Shown here: piece after piece, positions 34,098 through 48,350 of the stretch
Layout of the letters: every line of letters begins with the position of its first letter
Position numbering within the stretch: the stretch's first letter is position 1
NCBI GenBank assembly: GCA_963920635.1
Contig: OY987301.1
Span: forward strand, 23,664,501 to 23,728,500
DNA from: Pseudeuparius sepicola
Taxonomy: Eukaryota > Arthropoda > Insecta > Coleoptera > Anthribidae
Direction of reading: 5' to 3'
DNA length: 64,000 nucleotides
Program-made: the position numbers and the translations under genes
Notes under the pieces: model-generated
The model's input: the letters and a program-made list of their open reading frames with translations, nothing else
What the model was told of the DNA's origin: nothing
Database searches by the model: none

Positions 34098-34577
34098 AGT
34101 TATGGCTCCTGCAAAATATAGAAACGAAAAAAATAGTAATTTTTTTGGTGCAAACCTTGTTTTATTTACATGTACATAAACTAATCCTAAGTTTTGTGGC
34201 ACTCACGTTTATAAATGATAAATCTTCTCTGAAATCGAACTGGCATAATAAAGTGGTTTTGTTTTCTATACAGGGTAAATCATAAAAAATGTTAAAAAGG
34301 TGTTTTATGGAATAGAAACTTGAAGCTTGAGCTTACCTTTTAATTCTAAACAACTTTTCCTAATACATGTTTTCTCTAATATTAAAAATAAGAGTGCTTT
34401 ACTCTTGAGACTTTTTCATACTTTTGAACCTCACCCGCATACGAAAGGAGATATTCAAATTTTGAAAACTGCGTTTTGAGTTTGCAGGAATGCAGAATCT
34501 TTTATCAAGAATAAAATTTTCTGATAAATGTAAAATAAAAAAATCCCATTATGGTACGTTCTTTCTGCCGGTCTCTG

Positions 34578-37500
34578 TATATAAGCTTCCTACAAAATTT
34601 TTGCGACCCCTACAAATTGTACCATAAAAGATTTTAAGGTGTTTTTATCCTACAATGCGCCGCAGGCAAAATATTTTACAAATGCGTGAAATACAAATAG
34701 TTTAAATGAGGTATAGAAAATTAAAAAATAACAACTAAGTTCACAGTATACCTAGGGCTTTCCGCAACACGAGGTATCGGATTTGTAATATTAGAAATCC
34801 ACTAAACGAAAATTGACTTTTCAATGGTACAAAAAACGCTATAAGCTTGGTTCATTTTATTGGATACAGTTCTATACATTTTAAATCACAGATATTGTTG
34901 TATTTGTGGCAAGTTTGTCCCAAAAATTGATGTCTAAACTTAGGATTGAAGGTGATGTGAACTGTGGATGCGTCTTGGTAAAATTTAGTTATTGGTTTAT
35001 GTAGAAATATCTGAAGTGAATCCTTGAAAATATACACAAATCTAGCTTTGCCGGGTATTTCCCTTCTCTAAGCGCCGTTGCTATTTCGATTTTAATAAAC
35101 TGTTTACACCTCGGTATACTCCCCATCATTTTTTGTCTTCACATAAATCCGAGGTTAGATCTATCAGTGAGGAGTAAATAATAGTCATAAAGCTCTGTTT
35201 TGTATACCGTTAACAGGCTGTAAAGTGACACTTTCATTGTCCATTCAACTAAAATCTGTTAGATGGCTATAAAAATAGTGCTATTTATGTAGCGGAATAA
35301 TTTTTAACAGAAAACAAAAACGCAAACTAAAACAGAATAGCAAAGTTTAAACTGAATAGTTATACCTAACAGATGAAAGCATCCATTGACCAAAATTCAC
35401 TTCTCCAAATTCAAATCTCCTCCCGGAAGTCCTTATTGTAACTCAACCAAGCATTCATGCGAATAGCATAATCTAATAGTATTTGGACACCACTTCTCTC
35501 CCTCAAGTTCCCAGTTATCTACTATTAGGAAATTGCTCATGTCTAAATAGAAATTTTCCATTACGAAAAATTATGACCTATTGTGTGAAAATAAGCGTTC
35601 CAACCACCGAATCGCGCAGTCTACAGAGAAAAAAGGATTATATCTAATGAGTGGGATACAGCAGCGATCAGGTAATAGAGTAAAAATAAGTTTCAGAGTA
35701 GTTTAAAACTATAAACCAACACATGCGATGATGGACGATCACTAACAAAATGAGTCCCAGTAAAAATAAAATGATGAATTTTATAAATATAAATAAAGAG
35801 GGATATTTACTAGGTAACATCCCGGCTGGAGTGCTTTTTTTCTCAACTGATTATCCTTTATTTGCTTTGCCCTCTTTGTTTGTAATTACAGGTACAAAAA
35901 TCCACCCTTGTTTATTAATATATGGGGAGTTATCAAATTGAATACTACTAATAATTGGTTTGTGGTCTGGAGTCTGGATTTACTGCGCTATGCATTGTTC
36001 ACACAGAAGAATCTAAACAGAAGGAAAATAATTTTATATCTCAATAGAACGCATGTTCTTGATACATGACATGAGAAATAAGGAAATATGTACGCCCTGT
36101 TGTCTGAACTAACCTCAAAAACAGGCTGCCGACCCATGTTCAAAAATTTTCGATTCCAGAATTCTACGAAAATGTACTTAAATATTTTCTTGTTTCTTAC
36201 ATTGTCATGCATTTTATAGGTAGCGGAAAATTTTGTGAGGACTTTTCTACGAAATGTTCAAGTTTGTTTTCACAAATCGGACAATTTAGCCTACATTATT
36301 ATGGAGAACGATTGTCCAATCTGAAATATATAGTTTCACGGATATTATTATTTGTTTATAATTTCTGCAAGGCACTCAGAGTAGGTAGGTGATTGAGAAT
36401 CTAATCTACTAACCCCTAAAACCCATGTTAATCCGTTAATCGATTTGACCCATTCTCAGAGCGTCTCTGTTTAAGACCAAGCCAGAGTTATTTTCAGAAA
36501 ATCATGATCTGCCTCTGATTTTTTTTATCATTTACACACTGTACAGAAATTACATTGTATTTTCGTTCCTTCTTGCTTTTTGGGAACACAAGTTATTATT
36601 TGAGAACACAAGTTATTCTGCCACGGCTGACAGTTTTACAATGCCAGAGAAACGGGCAATTTGACATTGCATTGCTCACTATATAGAATCTCAAGCTATT
36701 TTACACTGTTGTGCGAGTTGTCGTGTCAAGTAATGTTATGAAATGGAGGCTTGGACATTTTTAATTTTTTTTGCAATTATCCAAGGTCATGCTCAAAGTA
36801 TAGTGATAGTGTACAACTCGTTAAGCAATGCATATTACAAGCTCGTGCACTTGAAGGCACTCGGCTTCGCCTCGCCTCGTGCTACAACTTTAAGCGTTAA
36901 GCACTTGCATAACTTGTAAAATAGTGTACTGTGAAACTTGCACAATATACTATCCTCTTACTAGATGTTTCATTAAACGCTCTGATATTATAAGCTTCAG
37001 TGTATGTATTAGCTTTAAATATGCCTGCCTGTTTCAGAAATTATTTCAGCTTATAAAAAAAGTAACTTCTAAACCCTACTTTCAGAACAACTGGTGCTTT
37101 AATCAGTATCCTGTCAGAATGTTGATACCTAGGCCCATCTCGCATTCGTTTCGCATTATGTAGGTACACTTTCTCTTTACTTTGCAGACTTTTTTGCTTT
37201 GAAAATTTTAGCTGGATTTTTGTCAGTATAGGCTTTTTAAAATTTGAAGATTTGCTGCTTTAATCTTTACCAGTGCAACAGAAAACAATATTATATTAAG
37301 GCCAAAGAAAACCAAGGAGACATTTCAAATATTTGAATTGAACACACAACAGATCTAGTACTACAATACACCGAGGGGTGTTCCATTTTAGGTAGACATA
37401 AGTTGTAAAATAAATATCTCTTAAGCGGGCAAAGAGATGCATAATGTTTCCACTTGTTGAGAAACGACAGTTTTCAAGGTCAACTCTGATATTTTAAATT

Positions 37501-39743
37501 TTAAGATAATATATTTTTTATTACAGGGTGTGATACTGCACATTTTTCGGCATATTACTGGCTAAAAAGTTCTCCAAAATTAGGATTTTTTTTTGTAAAA
37601 TGATATCAAACAATTTATTTATTAATTGATAATTATTACATAAGATGTTCCTAAGGTGCCCGTTTGCATCAATTCAATGAAACTTTTGCGGTTTTTGAAA
37701 CTGCTCTTGAATGTTTTATTTTTCAACAATTTGTTTAAAACAGTTTTTCACGACAATTGCATTCTTGATGCGTAACGCAATATTTACCAATTGTTTTATA
37801 CTGGGTGTATGTTTTATATCCATCTGAAATAAAGCATGAAAAAGGCAAAATATCAATGTATTTATGCAAACGAACATTTGGATCTTATTTCAAGAAAGTT
37901 CAAATAAGACGGCTGAACAGAAAATCCCATATTTAACAAATAAAATTTTTAGGTGTGTAATTATGATTCTCAGTTGTTTAGTGGGTGAAATACCTACACT
38001 GCAATAGGTAATAGGTCAGCCCCATAAATGTTAAGAAAATACCCTTGTGTTCTAATTTCCCATTATAATAGCTTCAGTAATAACAATTGTTTTAAATTAA
38101 CAATAATTACTGCACGCCATGAATAAAGCTCGATTTCCTTACGTGTGTACTTGGAAACTTATTAACGTCAGCGAATATTTCAAATGCCGAATCTTTAATT
38201 AAATCAGGCATTTGGAGCAGAATCTTAATCAGGAATAATTAAATTTCTTAAATGTTTTTTTGGCAGTATGCGGGACTCCATGCGCCACTAAGTTATAAGA
38301 AATCGGGACGATCTATGCAAAATCTTATACGACCAGTTTCATTTAACAAAATGCTTTGAATTCGAAATAGTAAAGGTAAATCCGCAATTCCAAATTTCAA
38401 GTATTCTCGCAAATTATTTACTCTCACCGCTCAAACTTTCAATAACTCTGGAAAATTTCAAAAGCTTAGGTAGGTAGGTATACTTGTTCTCCGGCAAACT
38501 TATTCCAGAAAGTATAATTGCACTCTCCGAAATTTCCTGCTAAATAGAAACTGTTATTTTAAAAAACGGGGCAAGTCGCTACGCTATACTATACAAATTC
38601 TTTTGGTTGCTTTTAAACAGCTGGAATTTGAATTTTGTCCCCCGATTAATGGATAAAAAGTGTACCTTTGGAGATGTCTCGTATACTTATTAATGATGGC
38701 GCATTTTAGGAAAGCGGTCCTGTCAAATTGCCTTTTATGGGTTAAGACAAAGAACTTTCCAAAATATATTCTTATGAGACCTCGTTAATCAAAACGGTTT
38801 ACTAAAATTAGAGGACTATAAGCTATAATGTCAGATACCTACTGTATCTACTTTTATGATATTATCACACCCTGTACTTCCGTCCAACGACTGTACTTCT
38901 ACATTCTTCAACACCTTATAAATATAGATGCTGGCGCAGCTTTCTTTCCTTCTGCTTCTGCATTCCCTTTTCTTGTCTGTTTTAGAATCAAATTAATGCA
39001 GAAAGATAAAAGCTATGTTAAAAATGGTAATCCTCGAATGTCTTCAAATATTTTGGGCCGATTTTACCCACCAAATGAAATATGAATCGCACAAAAATAA
39101 TTTACCTGTACAAGTTATTTTGAATTGTGCACTTCCAGATGTACAATTTTGTTTTGGCCAAACTCGCCTTAACCTCTGAAATTCTGAAAAACCCCTCTAA
39201 ATGATGCACTACAGAATTCCTCATACATTATAAAAATATCAATCTCCCGGTACACAAGAAATCCCCATGAATCCTCCTTTTTTATACTCTTTATTCCTCT
39301 AAGAAAACATTCATCACTTTTATCGAGATCTGATGGCAGATGAATTATGTATAAATTTCCGTGTCCTAAGGCCCAGACTATGATTTGCAAATTTTTTGAA
39401 AAACAAAGCCGAATCTGGTTAGGAATTGATGATGGAAATTGGTTTCAGTACAAATAGTTTATACGTCAGTGGGAATTAATGATTTGAAGTTTATCTACAG
39501 TAATTTTTACACCAGAATTTTATTAATAATAATTATAAAAAATTGAGCTTGTTCCATCGATTTCCTTGAAGGAAGAATTAGTTCATATAAGAATAGGACA
39601 CGCCAGTCACATTAACTGAAATATTTTTTATATGGTTCGGTTATCAAGATATTTAGATGTTCATCGAGAACGAGTTAGAAACCGACAACCCCTATTTCGG
39701 ATGATTTACTACCACTATTGAAACCTGAAGTGGACAGTGTCCA
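34578..39743. other. Long gene-free stretch
   Basis: No convincing gene. Short frames (34852-35037, 35750-35941, 35988-36392, 36924-37163, 38828-39085, 39169-39390) have no domain signature. A hairpin-prone GC patch is at 36838-36885 (GCTCGTGCAC, GGCTTCGCCTCG, CTCGTGC). Worn transposon-end motifs occur near 37374 (CGAGGGGTGTTCC) and 37526 (ACAGGGTGTGA). A direct repeat of AACACAAGTTATT lies at 36587-36615. Confidence 0.45.
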
Positions 39744-39804
39744 CAAGCCTTTTCTACTAAAAGTTAGTGTCCACTGGACACTAACTTTTAGTAGAACAGG
39801 CTTG
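39744..39804. repeat. Near-perfect 30-bp-arm hairpin with a 1-base loop
   Basis: Positions 39752-39773 and 39775-39796 are exact complements around a single C at 39774. Seven more paired bases on each side (CAAGCCT and AGGCTTG) follow after one mismatch. The core reads AGTGTCCACTGGACACT. It is so compact that it may be a collapsed foldback element or a rearrangement scar. TGGACAGTGTCCA, itself palindromic, lies just upstream at 39731-39743. Confidence 0.9.
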
Positions 39805-42800
39805 CATCTTTGGCGGTTCTAAAACTCGAAAAAGCTTTATAACGCAATTCTGACTGGTAAAGACTTGCTAAAACAAAAGAGGGCTAACAAAACAGTGTAA
39901 TACAAGTTAAAGTTTGTCAAATATTATGCCAGCTAAAGTAGTTTTCATCGACAAAGTGGTTGCCAGATTGCTAATTTTAAGAATTAAAATTTCATGGTAT
40001 ATATTTTGAATATAACCGTTGATTGAATCCATGGACGATATAACTAAGGGTCTATCTTATGTAGGTTTCTAATTTCCTGTTGTACTTAGGATACCTTTCG
40101 GAATAACCTCATCTTACACTATATGGAACGACTTCAGGGAATATATTTATTTATGCATTAGAATTATTAACATTACATTACATTTTGTCTCGTATTTTGT
40201 TACCGGGCTTTCACAAATCTAATGTTGCAGTCAAGGGTAAATGCCTTTATATTATTTATAATCGTCTGAGGAAGGCAACTGATGCAACCCATATTCTATA
40301 TTTATTTTTGTTAGATTTGGCTCAGTTATACTTATTATATGCCACTCGATACGCCATTAAGATCGTTATATAGAAAATAGGTATACTATTATTTTTTTAC
40401 ATCATTAAATAATGAGTGTGTCATTCATTTTCCACAAATGACTATAAGTATTAATTAATAGCAATATGCATCAAAACAAAAACAACAAACAAGGACGATC
40501 CAGATGGAAGTATATTGTCACATTTTACCTTGGTATAGAAAAAATTATACAATATTTTCTAAATAAAGATCTACTGTCCCGGTTTGGTTCCTTCAAGTTA
40601 TTTCACAAAAGTGAAATTTTCAGGATGTGTTTGCAAGCTTCCCTAAAAAATAATTTTGATCATCAACACTAGTAACCACGATAACTAAAGTTCCTACAAC
40701 TTGATTTGATATCCAATTCCCTATAGGGAAGAAATAAGTCCAAACCAATATTTTTCTGAAAATATCAGTAGAAATTAAATTTTATTTTGTGATAATGTTA
40801 TACTTCTCCTGCTTAAAATTCAAAGTAAAGTTTAATAGGTGTGTAGTTGAAACATTTGGGGGTCAGGTTTGCTTGTATAAAAATTAATCTATTTATTGTA
40901 ATAGGTTTTAATTTCTGAGAATCAAGGGGCTTTGAAAAGGTGTAAATCAAGATTTGATTAACTATACTATGTCACTCAATAAAATAATATAACTTATTAT
41001 ATTGGAGGAAGAAGCAAAGTCTAGAGACTTTGGAAGAAGTGTTCCCAGATTCGAGCATTTTTATGATATCGAAACCTATTATAGCTTATGATTCATGCAA
41101 ATATATAAATTTAAATTTCTATTACACCACCAATTAACAACACTACTTATTATAAACAAAAACAGTCGAGTGGCTTATGGGACAAAACTGTTTTCGATGT
41201 CTGACAGAGTGAACCAGAATCCAATATCATGGTTACATCGCTGAATCGTTCAGATGTATAGGGAGATCGAGACGATTTAGTGTTTCTAGCGTGAGATCCA
41301 TAGTACACTCCAAAATTCCCAGGAACGAGACATGCCTTAATCTTCAAATATCTATCATTATTTTTAGTGATATTATTTTAGCAAACCCTCATTACTTGCT
41401 CCTGTTATTATGTATTTAAAAACATTGTATAGATATTAACCTGACGAATAAAAGTTATTTAAAAAATAGGATTTCCAATCCTGTAGAAAATCACGATACC
41501 GAAGTTTGAAATTAGTATATTTTTATTTGAACATTTTACTGCCATAAAATGTTGAATGAAATACTTAATGAGAAACAACAGCTGCCAAATCGGTGATATT
41601 TTTTCTCCCGATCAACAAACAATAACTGCTATGACAATGTAATGCACTGATTTTTGTTTATTGGCTACTGATGCCTTTTTGGAAAAACGTTTTACAGCCA
41701 TTGTTGTTCCATCCCATATTCCCATACAATTCAACGCCTAGAGTGAACTTGAGACAATGGGCCTTTTATATCGACATTTAAAAATATGTTTATGATAGGT
41801 GTCATAGAAATTTTCCTAAAGATGGATCCATTCCAATTAGAATTTTGCGCAGATTCCGCCTTTGTTAAAAAACACATAACTAAAGCATTGTACTAATGTA
41901 ATGAACGAGTTGAACATGTTTGTACTGTTTGTATAAAATTTATTTAAATTAAATATTCATTGGGAGCTGTGATAAGAAAACAGAAAAATAGACCTTGGAA
42001 AGAAAGTTAATTTTTTTAGTGATAAATCGTCATTTTCGACGATAAATACAAATCCAGTTAAGTAAGTTTTTTTTTGTGAAGTAGACACTAACCATCAGAA
42101 TTAAACATAATATCCCCGTTTTTATTATAGTAGTATATACAAATATATTATTATATGTTTACTTCATTTGTATGTGATAGTCCGACTCATTTTTAACAAC
42201 TAAACCCGAATAATTATTGCGTATGCCTCATTTACAGAAAACAATAGGCATTTAAGCTGCAGATACTTAAATATTATCTACATATATACTGTACTACATA
42301 TCCATTGTTTTAGCTGCTATTGTGTAAATTGAACATCGTCATAATTTGTTGAATATACCGATATACTCAAATTTTCATACACATACCTCAACAATTACTT
42401 AACCTTCGCGAGTTAGGTTGCAAATCAAATAACAATTTATAGGCACATTACCTACAATTTGCAGCATGATGGACAAAGGTTTTTTCCTTGAATGTGATTA
42501 TACTGATTAGTACCTGGCCTGTGAGTTCATTTGCAGTAACTGCAGGTAATAGTATCAACAATTATAATTAATTATTAATGACAATAATAATTAATATTAA
42601 ACTGCCTATTTGGGGCAGGCTACTCCTATAAAATATCAAGTATCCCGTTCCGAAGTTCTTGAGAAAACAGTTGAAAGAATAAAGCACGTTTTATGTTTGT
42701 ATGAGAACTACCCAATTAAAAAATTACAGGGCCTCATTTGATTTTACAGATTTATTACCACTCTGTATATAAGAAGAATAAGTAGGTATTATGTCTTTGA

Positions 42801-43239
42801 AGTAAATTTTATATTTTTATGTAACAAATCTTTACAAATGTATTTTTGTTAAAATTTGATTGAAAATTTAGGGAGCGTTAAAAATATGACGATCGATACA
42901 ATTGTAATATAATAAGTATTAATGTAGAAACATTTAGCGCGTTCTCGCGATATTGTCATTGTTTCTTTGTTAAATCCAGAAGACTGCTAAATTTCAAAAT
43001 CTATACTGAGATCGCCACTTCACATTTGTATGCATCTTTGATACAATGCCAATATTGGATCACATTGTCTTATCCAACCTTTAAGAATAAAGTATAATGT
43101 CTAACTAAAATGAAGTGTACTCTCGTGGTCTCGTGGTAGGCATCTTACGTTGACGTTTCTAAAGTAAGTTTTAGATATTGTCTGGATACAATTACTTATG
43201 TGGTTCTTCTTGCTCTTCAGAGTATTAATTAATTTTTGT
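39805..43239. other. Long gene-free stretch
   Basis: AT-rich DNA with no recognisable gene, RNA or complete mobile element. Frames at 40185-40373, 40466-40672 and 41150-41347 show no domain. Confidence 0.5.
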
Positions 43240-43340
43240 CCAACAGTAAAACTTTTTAAAGTAGAAGCTTTTACGGTATTTTGTTTTTTCCAAAAAAACT
43301 TAAAGTCTTCTACTTTGAAAACTTATGTCGTTGGGTGAAG
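43240..43340. repeat. Short inverted repeat, about 100 bp
   Basis: CCAACAGTAAAAC and TTTTTAAAGTAGAAGC on the left pair with GTCTTCTACTTTGAAAA and GTCGTTGGG on the right, with mismatches. A central TTTTTTCCAAAAAAA also self-pairs. It is probably a small MITE. The ends are not sharply defined. Confidence 0.5.
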
Positions 43341-46300
43341 ATTAAACCTTTAGTCAACGCTTATGTTTTTATTTTATAGATTAATCAGATCACAATAATT
43401 TAAAAAGTATATGATGACCACACTAAATTGTTCTACTCTCAGGTACCCGAAGTTAAAATATTCAACAGGGGAGTTGATACGCCAAAATCATGATTAATTT
43501 AATATACAGAGCAGCCTGTGTATTTCATGTTGTTAATTCTCATAGCTACATGCTTCATTAAATTGATCAAGTTGGTATGGAATATGGCTACGCAATACGG
43601 ATTGACTCTATGCTTTTACCAAATAGATTTATCATAGTGCAATATTCAAATAATATTATCCATGATCGAGGATAATCCATTATAATATGCATCATCGGCT
43701 AAATTCAGCTCTTGTACTTTACTAATAATTAATACCTATATTAAATACATAAAAACTAATTTTTTAATATGGTTATTTAAATGTTTGTCATTTTTTTGTT
43801 ACAACTAAGTTACAGGTATCTATATCTACACTATATCTCAAAATAGCGATGCATCCATAACACTTTCATATAATGAATTTTCTCTGATAACTTATAATTT
43901 TCGAAACAATTTTGCAGTTCTATACTTCTCAACTACTTTATATTGCCATTTAATTGTTAACTAACTTTTTAGAAGAGACAAATCTCTTTATAAATAATTA
44001 CTTAAAAAAAATTAAGCTCTCAAATATTATGGAAATTTACTATTACTCGAGCTAAACTATTTTATCGGTGTGGAAGTAATAACTATTCATTTTCAGCAAT
44101 TTTTATATTTGCCCAGGAAATACCATTTATTTATAATGATACTAATAATTATCACACAATCCTCCAAACTTATAGTATCTCAAAAGCAACTAGAGGTTGG
44201 TGCGGAGGAGGGTGCAATTACTATTATTTTTGTTACCATTTGCGGCTAGGGCCGACTTTTTCCTATAGAACTAGGATAGTATTCGCTCAAGTACTGTGGA
44301 AAACCCTAAAAAACCGTAGCAATCCCAGTGATTTAACCTACTTCTATTTACAAATGAGCATCGAATTTCTATCGCCAGTTCTCTCCGAGCTTTTCTCCTT
44401 TTTAGAGCTTTCATATAGAAACACCTTGTACCAGTAGCAAACTGTGTGGCGTAAATATAACCAAAAATCAACATCATAACCAGGGAAGTAAACACCTAAT
44501 TCATTTTTAATATTAATATTATATATTATCCGATTATCAGCTTTTGGCTATTTTTGCTCGCTGGCATTCACGAGCCTAGTAAAAATCTATTTTAATATTG
44601 TGTTAAAATTTAAAGTACATTCGTTTTTAAAATAAACACAACAGTAAAACGTATTGTGTCAGTTTGGATCTGGTTCAAGAGTATTTATTTTTACTAAATG
44701 CTCCAATTTTTATGCGACGTTGAGAAAATCAGCGAGATTTGTTTGTCAAAGCCGACACACGTGTAAATAAGGAAACTGAGTCAACCACTATAATCCAAAT
44801 TCCGTGTTTTGGATATTTTTAAATTAAATCCTCTAGGCAAGATGAAAGTGTTAATCCCCAATGTATACAACGCATCCTTATATACGTAGATCATACAGCG
44901 TTGGAAACGAAAGCGACCTTTTTTTCCTGTTATTTTTTTTGCATATTTTTATTTATTTTACAATATGTTTCATACCTACAAAACGGGAAAATTCAATCCT
45001 TACAAGATTATCCCTTCGTCAGACCGTTTATCTTACTTCTTTGTGCTTTTTCTGCCTGACGGGGTTATCCCGGGAACCATGTTACATATGCAGATTAACT
45101 TGACCAAATTTAAAAAAAGGAAATACAGTAGGGAAACTTCGTAGTTTAGCCAATATACATTGATGTTCAAAGAATATAAATTCATTTGATTGTAAAAAAT
45201 ATACGGTATAGCAAAAAACGAATTTCTATATTTCCTCGTATTTTTCTTTATTTTTTCAACAGTTTTTCTTCATTTTGATATCGTTCAAAAGTATCATGAC
45301 GAAGCTTTATAATGGAAGTGCGAACTTTTCATTTTTCATAAAATTTAAGATTTCAGACGCTGTCAAACTCATTATTTTTTTCTAAAGTAGTTTAGTGACT
45401 TCCAACGGCATATATAGGAAACGGAAAATGAAAACAATCTAACACTTCCTGCCTACTTTACAAAAAGATTTGCACTTCAACTTTTTTAGCAAAAATATTG
45501 TTTTAACTTAATTTTTTATCATTTGTTTACCTGTCTTGCCTCTGGAAAACAGTTTCAGATTCATAATTATATATACTTAGTTTTAGAACCATGAATGTAT
45601 CTTAACAACCATAGGTATAGCGGGGTAATCACTCGTAACGTCTTAGCTGGGACATCCTGTATACTTATCCCAATACCTATTGCTTGATTTTTGTTCTTAC
45701 CAGGGAGATACTCTAAGATCAATTAAACTTAACTTCTGCAACGATCAAACAAGAAGCTTTTCGTATGACTTTTAGGGCTTTACCTATAACAACTTCCCAG
45801 TCCAAGTGTGTCGTAAAACTAAAGGCAGACACAACTTGTTTCTAAGCTTCTTCACCGAAAATAACGACAATATATTGCACTACGTTACGATATACATTTT
45901 AGGTGGCACCTTACGTAATAAAGAGCCACCTGGCTCATTTCAAGTTGTACTGAAAGCTACCCTTGGGCCTTGGGCCAATGTTATTCGCAGACATTAAAAC
46001 ATGAAAATACTTTGGCCTTATGGGCAATGTTTAACTCGCATCCTACGCACATACATAGGCTTGAATATCATTTAAGAGATGACTATATTGTGTTCGGCGA
46101 AGTAAAAATTATAAATTATACGAGAAAATGCTGTAACGATAAACACTCAACTGTTGGTGACCACACTTCCATATTCCAAAAGAAAATAACATGAGCTTTA
46201 GGTGTTAGTGTCCACGCTCAAAAAGATGAGACAGGTCCTAAACAAACACGCGGATCCAAAAACTAGTCTTAAAATACTGGTCGTATCCGAAAAAAAAAAC

Positions 46301-46670
46301 TAAAAGAAAAATGGCCTGTCAAACACCTCACAAGGTTGTCCAAAAAACTTATCTCTAGTCTGAGGCCTTCCTTCACAAAAAATAAATAAAGAACACCCCA
46401 CTAACCACTACGTGGTTGAATCCAATTAACATTCGCAGTTACTATGCAAAACTTCCAAAATAATGTCAAAGCAGTTCTACATATCCTCGAACTGTCAACC
46501 AAAACAAAACAAAAATAGAAGAAATAACTTCGAACAACATTCGCAGACCAAGACATCCGGAAAACGAACAAAGAACGAGCAGCGGCAGCGAAAAGTGAAA
46601 ACTTGCGTGCTCTCAAGCGTCAGTGAACAATCTCGCGTCTAACAATCTCTTCTAACAATTTAAAACCGCC
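43341..46670. other. Long gene-free stretch
   Basis: Frames at 44240-44495, 44861-45103, 45806-46194 and 46401-46616 lack recognisable domains. About 46500-46640 is slightly less AT-rich, but no promoter element can be claimed. Confidence 0.45.
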
Positions 46671-46678
46671 CTTGTGGC

Positions 46679-47976
46679 CAGGGCCGTATTAAGGTAAAAA
46701 TTTGCCCGGGGCAAAGTTCTTTTTTGGCGCCCCCCAAATCAAAATTATATCAACTAAATTAAATAAAATATGTATACTAAAATCTCTCTTTAACCGTACA
46801 CCAGAAATTACATTTTTCTTAATTTGGTAATACAAGGTTGCCATAATTTTGTTTTCCGCGCCTCCAGGGGCGTATTTAGCATGTCTGGCAGAAATGTCAG
46901 TTCCTGTGACAGAGGCCTAACCATAACCTTGATATTATATGGTTATAACCTAACTTCGAACACAGAAACTATATAGCCATTTTCTGTGCTTCAAAGAACA
47001 GAGTTTAATGTTAATTTCTATATACCTACTCAAATTTAGAATTCGTGTGCGTAAAACGTAAATTCTGTTGATTACGGTCCTTTCCTCTGTTACCTATCAA
47101 TAATATCAATATGGCCGCCGCTTAACAGAATTCTAGGGACATTAAATATTTACCTGTCATAATCTAGTGATAAAGAGCGATTTTAGTTTAGTTACATATT
47201 TTTCATTTATGCTTTGCTACTAAATAACTTTTAAATTTTACATTTTATTTTGCACCAGAAAGCTGAACCTCTTACCAGAAAGAACATTTTTACAATTTAC
47301 AAGATACGAAAATTTGCCACAATAGAAACGAGGTTGCTACGTTATTAAAAACACAGTGTGTGATTGTTTAGTACGTTTGCCATTTGCCATATCAAGAATT
47401 GGGCGTTAATTTTCAAATTCAAATTCAACAAAAACAAGACAGGGTTTCCTTAGATGCTACATATTCAAGATTCAGCTAATATGAATGTATGTATCTACTT
47501 ATTGTACTTACCAACTAATTTACGATTACAAGATTAGTATCCAGAAACCAAAAATCTATGTCGATACCTCTATTTAACTAACGCGTTGCTCGTTTACGAA
47601 AGTTGGGTTCTTTATTTTTATTTACAGAACAACCCTTTTTACAACGATTCGCGTCAACGTCAAATCGTCAAGCGCCGGCCGCCACCGCGTCATCTCGGGG
47701 AGAATAGCGAAATCAATTATTGAAATATTCCACAACGACATAGACATCGGTAGACGTAGACAAGTTCCGAATTCACAACTTACAAAGATTTCAGCGAAAT
47801 CATCGTCCTAGAAAAATAAAAATCGGTAGGTAACTGAAAAATTAAAAAATGTTGAAATGTTTTTTTGAAGCAGTAAATTATTAGTAGATACTAGCGCCTT
47901 TGTTGATTTTGGCGCCCCCTTGAATAGGGCGCCCGGGGCGAACACCCCCTTCGCCCCCCCCCTTAACACGGCCCTG
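46679..47976. mobile_element. Non-autonomous hAT element, 1298 bp, duplication CTTGTGGC
   Basis: Ends CAGGGCCGTATTAAGG and CCTTAACACGGCCCTG are complements with one mismatch. The 8-bp duplication CTTGTGGC is exact at 46671-46678 and 47977-47984. Both ends carry the GGCGCCCCC / GCCCGGGGC style of sub-terminal sequence (46706-46736 and 47910-47960). No transposase frame remains inside. A CpG-richer patch at about 47655-47700 (GCGCCGGCCGCCACCGCG) is unexplained. Confidence 0.93.
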
Positions 47977-47984
47977 CTTGTGGC

Positions 47985-48350
47985 AACGACACATTCTTCG
48001 CAACTGTCACATTCTTCACCTATCAGTTTTTAAAAGTGCTCTATTTTTTATTTAGTTCTCTTTACACTGCTGCTACGCTGTATAACCTCTTCCGCGCTCT
48101 TCCCAACGATTAGAAACTGAAGCCGGTTAAAAAGTCAGTGGGCCTTGTTGTGATTGTTAGTATGTTAATGTTATTAGGTTAATAGTTAGTGCACTTATAC
48201 ACTGTATTTTTATCTATAAGGTATATTAAGTGCAAAATGATGAAACTTTTATTATAATTTTGGCATATTACCTTAAGTAGCACTCTAAAATTGGGCCTGT
48301 CGAAGACCAAAATTACGATGAACACGTGCATTTACATATTGGACAAATAT
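47985..48350. other. Gene-free stretch
   Basis: AT-rich spacer. No coding or structural signal was recognised. Confidence 0.5.

Larger units (their letters stand above)
32744..34577. mobile_element. Outer palindromic TA element of a three-layer nest
   Basis: Starts CAGTGTCCGGCAGAAAGTAC and ends GTTCTTTCTGCCGGTCTCTG, flanked by TA (32742-32743 and 34578-34579). Arms 32744-33076 and about 34106-34577 pair through TTTATCAGAAAATTTTATTC, AAACACCTTTTCAGCATTTT and CAGTTCGATTTCAGAGAGGA against their diverged complements. The arms differ by small indels, the right arm being longer. A hAT element with an exact 8-bp duplication splits it. Without the inserts the element would be about 0.8 kb. Confidence 0.88.

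Noticed and set aside
36838..36885. GC patch with GGCTTCGCCTCG considered as a terminator or RNA hairpin
   Set aside because: A bacterial terminator is not meaningful here and the pairing is imperfect. It is more likely the core of a worn MITE like that at 50384-50560.
43122..43160. CTCGTGGTCTCGTGGTAGGC considered as a tRNA or SINE A box
   Set aside because: No B box at the right distance and no cloverleaf could be drawn.
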